Below are positions 1 to 7,349 of a stretch of 35,461 nt of DNA, piece by piece (within the stretch, counting starts at the first letter, position 1; each line of letters starts with the position of its first letter). Under the pieces are notes generated by a model. It saw nothing but the letters and a program-made list of their open reading frames with translations, was not told the DNA's origin and did not search any database. The DNA is from an uncultured Saprospiraceae bacterium. Its GTDB lineage: Bacteria; Bacteroidota; Bacteroidia; Chitinophagales; Saprospiraceae. Made by a program: the position numbers and the translations under genes. The stretch lies in NCBI GenBank assembly GCA_938015435.1, contig CALLPN010000034.1, positions 1 through 35,461 of the forward strand, read 5' to 3'.

Positions 1-86
1 CGACTGATCTCTTCTACAGATCTACCTGATTCATTTGCCTTAAGAGCTCTAATTATCTGACTCTCGCTAAATTTACTTTTCTTCAT
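1..86 (-). CDS. IS3-type transposase OrfA, N-terminal fragment (runs off window)
   Basis: Reading the minus strand from an ATG at 86 gives 28 codons beginning MKKSKFSESQII and continuing with an ANESGRSVEEIS segment. This matches the usual start of OrfA proteins of IS3-family elements (IS407-like subgroup), whose N-terminus is a helix-turn-helix that binds the element's inverted repeats. OrfB, the DDE integrase, would lie further left, outside the window. In these elements OrfA and OrfB are normally joined by a programmed -1 frameshift. The insertion end should lie in about 87-118, between this ATG and the stop of the next gene, but I see no clear terminal inverted repeat there. The family call rests on a short but characteristic sequence. 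Whether the element is intact cannot be judged. Confidence 0.72.
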   Translation of the reverse strand, partial: MKKSKFSESQIIRALKANESGRSVEEIS

Positions 87-118
87 AACAATTCAAATTT
101 AGTTAATTTTATAATTGT

Positions 119-514
119 CTAGCTTTTTGGTAAGTCTACACCTAGTACTATAAGAATAACACCTGCAGGTACTTGATACTTCGTAAGCTTTGCTCTTAAT
201 TGTTCACCTTTTATTTTGGCTGTCTCATTGTTCTCTAAGATATACTTAGAGATAAGACTATAGGCTAACAAGAATCCAACAACAAACTCCACTACACTTA
301 TGCCGAGAAATATACTCCAGTATTTACCTATAAGGTCGAGAGTTAAGAAAGAATGTATGATCCCCCATACACCCCAAAAAGTAAGTAACACTCCAATACC
401 TCCTTGAAAAGGGGTTAACTTGTCCAATAGATCTTGAGCATTCGGTTTCTTAGATACGATTAATGAAGAAGAAGCTATAAGTCCTCCAGTGATTGCGATA
501 ATAGTTGCTAACAT
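119..514 (-). CDS. Small integral membrane protein with a duplicated motif (unknown function)
   Basis: This is a 131-residue hydrophobic protein with about four predicted membrane segments (roughly residues 1-21, 38-58, 66-90 and 115-127). I do not recognise the family. The pattern KLTxxQxxxGVxLxxxGV occurs twice, at about residues 32-49 and again at the C-terminus from about residue 109, suggesting two related halves or a repeated helix-capping motif. A longer reading from an ATG at 565 exists. I prefer the ATG at 514 because a Bacteroidota -7 element (TACCTTTG, minus strand, 549-556) lies inside that upstream extension, so a transcript would start near 542. The gene is next to the end of a probable insertion element. 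Function is not assignable. Confidence 0.7.
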   Translation of the reverse strand: MLATIIAITGGLIASSSLIVSKKPNAQDLLDKLTPFQGGIGVLLTFWGVWGIIHSFLTLDLIGKYWSIFLGISVVEFVVGFLLAYSLISKYILENNETAKIKGEQLRAKLTKYQVPAGVILIVLGVDLPKS

Positions 515-548
515 GATTTTAAATTTTGGTTTATGATAAATTATAAAC

Positions 549-556
549 CAAAGGTA
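549..556 (-). promoter_or_regulatory. Putative -7 promoter element for the small membrane protein
   Basis: TACCTTTG on the minus strand matches the Bacteroidota -7 consensus TAnnTTTG. It lies 34 bases before the chosen ATG at 514. No TTTG -33 box is visible at the usual distance, so this rests on one element only. Confidence 0.4.
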
Positions 557-788
557 TTCACACATTGAAGTCTGCAGTAGTAAGATATATATTCGGTGAA
601 GATTAACTAATATTCGATATGATCCAATTTATATTTGCGTCTTCAAAAGCCCTCAAGCCCTGTGAATTATAGCAATTGACGTATCCGTATGAGATTGAAA
701 TCCTACGAATCATACAATGAAAAAATGAATTGATTATCATTATGAGAAAATGAAGATCTGGAGTTTTAGTACTAAGCAGATTAAGCAT

Positions 789-3700
789 CTACCCCACCTC
801 TTTCAGAACTTCTTCATGTTGGTAATTGCGGAAATCTACGGCACTTACACCCGATACACCCTGCTGTTGCATGTACACACCATAAAGAACATCTACAGCA
901 GCCATTGTAGACTTGTTGTGTGTAACTATGATGAACTGAGACTCCTTAGAGAATTTCTTGATGATCTTGTTGAACTTCTGGATATTAGCATCATCTAATG
1001 GTGCATCTACTTCATCAAAAATACAAAATGGAGCAGGCTTAAGTAAGTACAATGCAAACAACAATGCAGTAGCCGTCAACGTCTTTTCACCACCGGATAA
1101 TTGAGAAAGAGATTTCGGCTTCTTACCCTTAGGCTTAGCTATGATCTCAATCTTAGACTCTAAAGGATTATCTTCATCTACGAGAATAAGGTTACAATTA
1201 TCATCTTCTGTAAATAATGAACGGAATACATTAATAAAGTTTTCTCTAATCTGTTCAAATGCTTCCATAAACTGCTTTGTTGCAGTTTCTTCTATCTCTT
1301 TTATCGTCTCTAAGAGCGAGTCTTTCGCTTTGATAATATCCTGCCTTTGTGAAGATATGGATTCATAACGTTCACTCATCTCATTGAATGCATCTACGGC
1401 CATTGGATTAATTTCTCCAAAGTTGGCTAGCTTATTTTTAAGCTTTTCTACTTTCTCTTGTAGCTCATCATGCGAAAGCTGAGTTGTAATTTCTTCTTCA
1501 AGTATAGATTTAATCTCAACGTTGAATTCTATTTTTAGCCTATCTCCTACTGCATTGATTTCAAACTTGAGACCAGTGTACTCATCACGTAGATTTTGAA
1601 CTTCTAACTGAAGTTTATTTAAGATTCTATTTTTAACTTTTAGATCTTCTTCTTTTTCGGTAATCTGGTTACGAGCTGCATAATATCCCTGCTCTACTTG
1701 TCCGAGATGACTTTCGGCTTGTTTTCGTAAGTCATATTCACTGATAAGATTTTCCTTGAGTTCTGTTAATTTGTCCTCAGCAAATTGAATCTCTTCTTTA
1801 AGTCTATTTACTTTATTAGTGTCCATCGCTAATTTTTCATTGGCATCAGACACTCTTTTTTGATTAAACTCTAAATCACGTTGGATATTAGCCAAGTGAT
1901 TTTGTTGTCTTATATATGATACATTCTTGGCATTATAATCTTCCGATGATACAGATAACTTACCACTCAGTTCATCAATTTTATTTTCCTCTCCAGTAGC
2001 ACTGAGTACTTGTTTCATCTCCGCACGTAAGGTGATCGTGAGATCTTCGTTATCTATGATTCCTTTAGAAGCAATATCCATTTGCGTTTCTGCCAATTGG
2101 ATCTTTTCATTTTGCTCTGCTTGTAACCTTAGATAGTTTTGTATCTGAGTATCTAGTTGAACTTTAGATCTTTGATATTGATTAAGCTCCGCTTGCTTAA
2201 GAGATAGATCTCCTTGATGCTTGTTATCTTGTAAGATCTTCAGATCATTTTGCTTTTTGCTTAATTTATCTTCAATCTTATTAAGTTCGTTTTCTTTGCT
2301 TGAGATTAACTTTTGAAGTTTTTCTAGATTTTTCTTACGACCAATTTTCTTCCCTTCAAACAATCCAACAGAACCACCACTTACTACACTTTTCTTACGA
2401 GTAAATCTTCCAGATTTAGAAAGTAAAACTAAATCATCAGACGCTGAAAAATGTCGAAGATCATCCAACTCTTCATTAATAATTACTACATTCTTAAGCA
2501 AGTGATCGATAAGATTTTGAAATCTACCTTCTACCGTAATCACGTCTCTTGCAGCGATCGCACTTGCCATATCCGACTTGGTAGGCTGCTCTCCTAGCAA
2601 CTCATCTAACAAAAAGAAATTAGCTTTACCTCTTTGAGCTTTGGTAAGCATATCTATCGCCAGCTGAGCCTCAGCTAAATTTTTAACTACGTAGTAATTA
2701 AGATACGGATCTAGATATTGCTCTATACAAGTTTTGTAATCCTCTTGTACATCTAATAGATCTGACAATAGCAATGCATTCTTCTTCCAATTACTATGAA
2801 GAAACTTGATAGACTCTGGAAATCCTTCCATACTCTCTACCATATCTTTGAGCAACTGATATTCATTACTTTTTGAATCTAATACTCTTGCTATTCTACC
2901 CTTGTCTTCCTTAAGTACTTCTATCTCTAGTCTAGAGTTTTGAAGTTTTTCTTGTCTATTAGATTCTAAAGTTTTAATCGACTCTATTTCTTTATTGACA
3001 AGCTCTATTTGTTTATCTAGCTTACTATTCTCATCTTTTTGTTGATTGTATTCCACAGAACGACTTTCTAAAGTCGCTTTGGATCTTTGCAATTCAAGTT
3101 TAAGATTATCTAAATTATTAGTAAATATCGCTATTGCTTTTTCGGACTCAAATACACGTCGCTCTATTTCTTGTCTTTTACGTTCTCTTTCATCATGACT
3201 ATTCTTAGCTGCCGAATGTTGACTTCTTACACCGTCTAATTTAGTTTTTGCATCATCCAACTCTTGTTTATGTTTACCAAGCACTTGCTGCGCATCCGCT
3301 ACACTTAACTCTAACTTTGTTATCTCTTTTTGAAAATTTGCCGTAACTACTTGATGATCTTCAATCTGCTTTTTGAGTTGAGAGAGAGATTGTGTTTTAT
3401 ACTTTATACTTTGTTCTAGTAGGCTCTTCTCGTTCTCTTTTCCTCTAATAGCCGCTACAAGTTCGTTGAGTTTTTTTTGTCTATCAGATAACGTCTGTTC
3501 ATTATCAAGATTATCTTTCTTTATTTTCTCAAGATCGGCTTCAGCATTGCGAATTTCAACCTCAAGCTTAAGGTACCTATCCTTTTCTTCTTGAAGTTTC
3601 TTATTGGTAACATCAAATTTCTCTTTGAGCGTTTGGCTACTAATCAGAGCATATTGAATACTAAGCTCTTTGTACTGTTCCTTGAGATCAAAATATTTCT

Positions 3701-4337
3701 GTGTACGACGAGCTTGAGATTTAAGCGTTTTCAATTGCCCCTCTATTTCAAACAACAAATCTTCTATTCTATCAAGATCTGTAGTCGTCGCCTTTAGTTT
3801 GTTGAGTGTTTCCCTTTTACGTGTCTTGTATTTCGATATACCAGCAGCTTGCTCAAACATCTTACGACGAGCATTCTCTTTATCCGAAAGGATATCATCT
3901 ACCATTCCCAATGCGATAATCGCATATGAATTGGATCCAATTCCAGTATCTACAAACAATGACTTTATATCCTTAAGCCTACAAGCAACACCATTAAGTC
4001 TGTATTCACTTTCTCCAGATCTATAAAGGTGACGTGAGATTGCAACATTTTGATATTCTGTAGGAAGTATGTTTTTCGTATTTTCGAAGGTAAGTGTAAC
4101 CGCAGCTGATTGTCCAGCCTTCCGCTTCTTAGTACCATTGAATATGACATCTGTCATAGTACTCAGCCTTAGCTCTTTGCTCTTTTGCTCACCAAGTACC
4201 CATCTGATAGCGTCAACCACATTAGACTTTCCCGCTCCATTGGGACCTACCACGCCTATTACGTCTTCATTGAAGTGAAGAACCGTTTCATCGGCAAAAC
4301 TTTTGAAGCCTTTTATCGTCAAGCTACGTAATCTCAT
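789..4337 (-). CDS. smc: Chromosome segregation/condensation ATPase SMC
   Basis: Structural maintenance of chromosomes protein, the ATPase arm of the bacterial condensin that compacts and segregates the nucleoid. At 1182 residues it is full length for the family. The N-terminal head has the Walker A motif GPNGAGKSN (about residues 31-39). Two long charged coiled-coil arms flank a hinge around residues 500-650. The C-terminal head carries the ABC signature LSQLSGGEKT followed by Walker B CIFDEVDAPLD and a final THN switch histidine. An in-frame TTG at 4346 would add three residues, but family members begin MRLxSLxIKGFKSFAD, which fits the ATG at 4337; the TTG also lies inside a -7 promoter match. 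The partners ScpA and ScpB are not in the window. The gene stands alone on this strand, with only a weak 5-bp stem plus A-run (about 718-741) as a terminator candidate. Confidence 0.98.
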   Translation of the reverse strand: MRLRSLTIKGFKSFADETVLHFNEDVIGVVGPNGAGKSNVVDAIRWVLGEQKSKELRLSTMTDVIFNGTKKRKAGQSAAVTLTFENTKNILPTEYQNVAISRHLYRSGESEYRLNGVACRLKDIKSLFVDTGIGSNSYAIIALGMVDDILSDKENARRKMFEQAAGISKYKTRKRETLNKLKATTTDLDRIEDLLFEIEGQLKTLKSQARRTQKYFDLKEQYKELSIQYALISSQTLKEKFDVTNKKLQEEKDRYLKLEVEIRNAEADLEKIKKDNLDNEQTLSDRQKKLNELVAAIRGKENEKSLLEQSIKYKTQSLSQLKKQIEDHQVVTANFQKEITKLELSVADAQQVLGKHKQELDDAKTKLDGVRSQHSAAKNSHDERERKRQEIERRVFESEKAIAIFTNNLDNLKLELQRSKATLESRSVEYNQQKDENSKLDKQIELVNKEIESIKTLESNRQEKLQNSRLEIEVLKEDKGRIARVLDSKSNEYQLLKDMVESMEGFPESIKFLHSNWKKNALLLSDLLDVQEDYKTCIEQYLDPYLNYYVVKNLAEAQLAIDMLTKAQRGKANFFLLDELLGEQPTKSDMASAIAARDVITVEGRFQNLIDHLLKNVVIINEELDDLRHFSASDDLVLLSKSGRFTRKKSVVSGGSVGLFEGKKIGRKKNLEKLQKLISSKENELNKIEDKLSKKQNDLKILQDNKHQGDLSLKQAELNQYQRSKVQLDTQIQNYLRLQAEQNEKIQLAETQMDIASKGIIDNEDLTITLRAEMKQVLSATGEENKIDELSGKLSVSSEDYNAKNVSYIRQQNHLANIQRDLEFNQKRVSDANEKLAMDTNKVNRLKEEIQFAEDKLTELKENLISEYDLRKQAESHLGQVEQGYYAARNQITEKEEDLKVKNRILNKLQLEVQNLRDEYTGLKFEINAVGDRLKIEFNVEIKSILEEEITTQLSHDELQEKVEKLKNKLANFGEINPMAVDAFNEMSERYESISSQRQDIIKAKDSLLETIKEIEETATKQFMEAFEQIRENFINVFRSLFTEDDNCNLILVDEDNPLESKIEIIAKPKGKKPKSLSQLSGGEKTLTATALLFALYLLKPAPFCIFDEVDAPLDDANIQKFNKIIKKFSKESQFIIVTHNKSTMAAVDVLYGVYMQQQGVSGVSAVDFRNYQHEEVLKEVG

Positions 4338-4343
4338 AGCCTG

Positions 4344-4351
4344 CAAATATA
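4344..4351 (-). promoter_or_regulatory. Putative -7 promoter element for smc
   Basis: TATATTTG on the minus strand matches TAnnTTTG and ends only six bases before the smc ATG at 4337. If used, the transcript would be almost leaderless. There is no TTTG -33 box at the right distance, so this is tentative. Confidence 0.35.
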
Positions 4352-4853
4352 TATCTTTTCAGTATCGTAGGTAGCCTTCAGAGAAGATATAAACCGATGA
4401 CCTTTAGATAGTTGGTAGCAAATTGACAATGAATGGATTATGTATTATTGTCTCCTGATATGTATAGACTTGTAAGTAACAGCTTGTAATTTATGTAAGA
4501 AAAGATATATGTTACTCAATCATATTTACAAGTTATAGATTACCAAGGATATAGAGACCAAACGCATACTTATCTACCTATAAAAAAAGCGCTACAATAT
4601 TAAGCGTGACGTTCGACAAAAGTTTTTTTAGAAAAAAATAAAGAAAAGCTAAATAAAAATCCGCACTTGTACTAAACTTAAACTTTAAAGAATCTTGCAA
4701 AAATTAGGATTAATGATATAGATTACTTCTTCCAGAATCTTTTGAGATTATCTAGTTTGGTAAAACTCCAAATAGCTATTTGAAAAAGGACAAAATCAGT
4801 TAGCAAATTCCCTAATGTTAGATCACGATTCGCATTATTGAAAGCAGAAGAAC
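4352..4853. other. Intergenic region between smc and the MATE gene; no gene recognised
   Basis: About 500 bp without a convincing open reading frame or RNA gene. It is very AT-rich. The only structures I can point to are a perfect 14-bp palindrome of CAAATAG and its complement at 4769-4782, a spaced 8-bp inverted repeat (4468-4475 with 4526-4533), and a T-run/A-run inversion near 4622-4637. None has the form of a clear terminator. The region lies upstream of smc and downstream of the MATE gene, both on the minus strand, so it should contain the MATE 3' end and any smc regulatory sites. Confidence 0.5.
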
Positions 4854-6191
4854 TTATATCCTAGCCACGTGCCATTTGTTACTCCGTAGATAAAGATATA
4901 CGACGAGTCCTATAAGGGTCCAATAGAAAATCTCTGTCGCCCAAGCCCAATTCAATCCAAGATTGGCAATTTTGATAGCATAGTTAGCATATACAATATA
5001 GCCTACCGTAAACACTGCTTGTATCCATAAAGCGGTACGCGTATGTCCAGTACCTATTAATCCATTCATAAAAATAGCACCGACTGAGAACACTAGCATT
5101 ACTGCTAAAAGCACTAATAAGTAGGGTTTCGTTTCATAAATCAATAACATATCATCTCCTCCAAATAAAGGATACAAGAAGAATTCTGGCAATGCTAATA
5201 TTGGAATGGATATGACCGCTGTCACCAATAGACTAAGTTTGGCGGTTTTCATAATAATGGGTATTACAGCTTGCCTTTTCTTTTGGCCTATAAAGTTACT
5301 CACCAATGTATTGATACCCGCAGAAAAGCCCCAACAGGGTATGGACAGAATAAGATATATGTTCCTTATAAGATTAGAAATCTCCAACTCACGTTGGCCC
5401 ATATTTTCTATTAGTGTAAAAAATATAAACCAAGACCCAAGTCCCAGAATTGATTGTAATACTAGAGGCAATGATACACTTTGAACTTGCCACAATTCCT
5501 TAGTATGAATATTGTCTTTCTTAAAGGTTCGATACTTCTTGGTGTATATATCGTATCTCATATAAATGGCAAAAGCAAAGAATGCAACAACCTCAGCCAA
5601 AGTACTCGCCCACCCTGCACCAGCAATACCCATGGGTTCCATTCCAAAAGCACCATAAATGAATATATAGTTGAGTATGACATTTACAACTGTAAGAATT
5701 ACGGTATCATAAATAATAAACTTAGTCCTAGCAACTCCGGTATATAACGCAATCAGCGACACACCGAGATAACTAAAGAAAACACCGTAACTCCTTGGGA
5801 TAATATATTCCATGCACTTCCCAAGTATAACAGGATCATCTATAAACTGAGTAAATATCCAATGGGAGCCAAATTGCAATATGACAAACATGATCATTGC
5901 TAGCACCATCTCAAGGCTAATCAATGCATTGAAAAACGATCCTACGCCTTTATAATCTTTCTCACCATGCCGTCTTGCAATAAGTACCTGCCCACCTCTA
6001 CTAAAGCCGTAACCAATAGATGCTATTATGAGATAAAAGACGCCTACTATACCCACAGCAGCGAAATCTGTTTTACTCTGGTGATATAGAAATACGTTAT
6101 CACAAAGCACGATAATATTTTGTGCTGCACTACCCAACATGATTGGGACGGATATACTCAGTATTTGCTTGTAGGATGTACCTAAATGCAT
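4854..6191 (-). CDS. MATE family multidrug/Na+ (or H+) antiporter
   Basis: A 445-residue polytopic inner-membrane protein with about 12 hydrophobic segments, the size and hydropathy of the MATE (multi-antimicrobial extrusion) family. Typical signatures are the N-terminal ISVPIMLGSAAQN helix, the GxSRGGQVLIARRxGE loop after TM2, and the PMGIAGAGWAST stretch in the middle, which corresponds to the internal repeat boundary. Family members export cationic drugs or metabolites in exchange for Na+ or H+; the substrate cannot be read from sequence. The gene is divergent from the PhyH-type dioxygenase gene with 203 bp between them, but no shared pathway is evident. The ATG at 6191 gives the expected N-terminus. 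Confidence 0.93.
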   Translation of the reverse strand: MHLGTSYKQILSISVPIMLGSAAQNIIVLCDNVFLYHQSKTDFAAVGIVGVFYLIIASIGYGFSRGGQVLIARRHGEKDYKGVGSFFNALISLEMVLAMIMFVILQFGSHWIFTQFIDDPVILGKCMEYIIPRSYGVFFSYLGVSLIALYTGVARTKFIIYDTVILTVVNVILNYIFIYGAFGMEPMGIAGAGWASTLAEVVAFFAFAIYMRYDIYTKKYRTFKKDNIHTKELWQVQSVSLPLVLQSILGLGSWFIFFTLIENMGQRELEISNLIRNIYLILSIPCWGFSAGINTLVSNFIGQKKRQAVIPIIMKTAKLSLLVTAVISIPILALPEFFLYPLFGGDDMLLIYETKPYLLVLLAVMLVFSVGAIFMNGLIGTGHTRTALWIQAVFTVGYIVYANYAIKIANLGLNWAWATEIFYWTLIGLVVYLYLRSNKWHVARI

Positions 6192-6303
6192 TCGTTTCGT
6201 TTTGCTGCGACAAAGTACGTAAACTAGTAATATCTTCTATAATTTGAGATAGAGTAATTGTCCAACATTAGCTTTATGATCATTTTGCATCGATGGATAC
6301 TGC

Positions 6304-6334
6304 TTTGAGCTCGCTTAAAAAATCATTAATTTTG
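6304..6334 (+). promoter_or_regulatory. Bacteroidota-type promoter for the PhyH-like gene
   Basis: TTTG at 6304-6307, then exactly 19 bases, then TAATTTTG at 6327-6334. This matches the full consensus TTTG-N19-TAnnTTTG used by the Bacteroidota primary sigma factor. Transcription would begin near 6340, giving a leader of about 55 bases before the ATG at 6395. Confidence 0.7.
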
Positions 6335-6394
6335 CAGATGTCCGCCGTATAACATTATATTCAAGGCTTTATAATCAAGAAATCAGTTAAAAGA

Positions 6395-7237
6395 ATGCCT
6401 AAAATACTTAGTCAAGATCAAATCGACGAATACTTCAAAACAGGGTGTCTTCACGTCAAAAGTGTATATACTGTAGAAGCTGTAGATCAAATTAGGGAGA
6501 TCTTAGCTCAAGCTCTTTCCGATGGTACATGGTCTAGTGCTCCGCATCATAATGAAGGTGTCACCACTGATATATTTAGAACGATGCCTGAATTGGTAGA
6601 CTTAATGTTTACAGAGCGCTATGTACAGGTATTTAAAGATTTACTGGGTTCTGATATGGTTATTCTCCCTGAACCTGCGATGCATCGCAACAGGTTTTAC
6701 TATTGGCATAAGGACTCTACATTCTTAGATGAGCAAGACGAGACTTTCCATTGGAATGAAGATTTTCAAGCTATTATGGCAGCTATGTATCTTCAAGATA
6801 ACGATGATGAATATGGTGGTGGTCTCACTGTGGTCCCTAATACACAGCGCAATAAAGATCCATACCACAAGATCCCAAAGATGAATATGATTCAAAGGGG
6901 CATCCTCAAAATTCAGAAAATGATGGGTATTTCTTTTTTCGACAAATTAGAGAATGACCCTGGACTCACTAATTTACAATCTATGAAAGGAGACTTGGTC
7001 TTAATTGACATCAGATTGGATCATAAGGGTACTACGCCTATAAAGCGAAGAATAGATTACGATAAATTTGCATATTTCAATTTTGTATTAGACAATGACA
7101 AGTATACGGCTGATGTGATCAGGTGTATGAGAGCAAGGCCATCTGGGTACTTCACAGAATACCTTAAGCATGATAAAGTACTTCCTGAGTCGCTTATCGC
7201 AAAAAGCAAAGAGCTAGATTTCAATATTGACTTTTAG
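6395..7237 (+). CDS. Phytanoyl-CoA dioxygenase (PhyH) family Fe(II)/2-oxoglutarate oxygenase
   Basis: A 280-residue soluble protein with the jelly-roll iron site of PhyH-type oxygenases. The HxD iron ligands appear as H105-K-D107 in the WHKDS context, the distal histidine is H210 in LDHKGT, and an arginine at 218/219 can hold the 2-oxoglutarate carboxylate. The GGGLTVVPNTQ stretch at 141-151 is the usual strand before the distal half of the site. Such enzymes hydroxylate or otherwise oxidise small substrates using O2 and 2-oxoglutarate with release of CO2 and succinate. The substrate is unknown and true phytanoyl-CoA activity should not be assumed. The gene appears monocistronic, with a well-formed promoter at 6304-6334. 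Confidence 0.88.
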   Translation: MPKILSQDQIDEYFKTGCLHVKSVYTVEAVDQIREILAQALSDGTWSSAPHHNEGVTTDIFRTMPELVDLMFTERYVQVFKDLLGSDMVILPEPAMHRNRFYYWHKDSTFLDEQDETFHWNEDFQAIMAAMYLQDNDDEYGGGLTVVPNTQRNKDPYHKIPKMNMIQRGILKIQKMMGISFFDKLENDPGLTNLQSMKGDLVLIDIRLDHKGTTPIKRRIDYDKFAYFNFVLDNDKYTADVIRCMRARPSGYFTEYLKHDKVLPESLIAKSKELDFNIDF

Positions 7238-7349
7238 CTGTTATCCTTTTCTGGATTAATATTTTAATTCTCGATTATTGATTGACATCTATTACCTTGC
7301 AATCTTTAGATTTCCTAATTGTATATAGTATACACTAAAGCTCGATTAT

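Noticed and set aside
603..788. 61-codon open frame starting directly after the smc stop, in the same frame
   Set aside because: It would require readthrough or a separate start at 788; the translation has no recognisable features and biased composition typical of AT-rich intergenic DNA. It is most likely the 3' untranslated region.
4622..4637. T7/A7 inverted low-complexity sequence in the smc-MATE gap
   Set aside because: A pure T-run facing an A-run is expected in AT-rich DNA and does not form a stable terminator.
6191..6260. TACTTTG near 6200 on the minus strand as MATE promoter
   Set aside because: It has one spacer base too few for TAnnTTTG and no -33 element, so it was not called.
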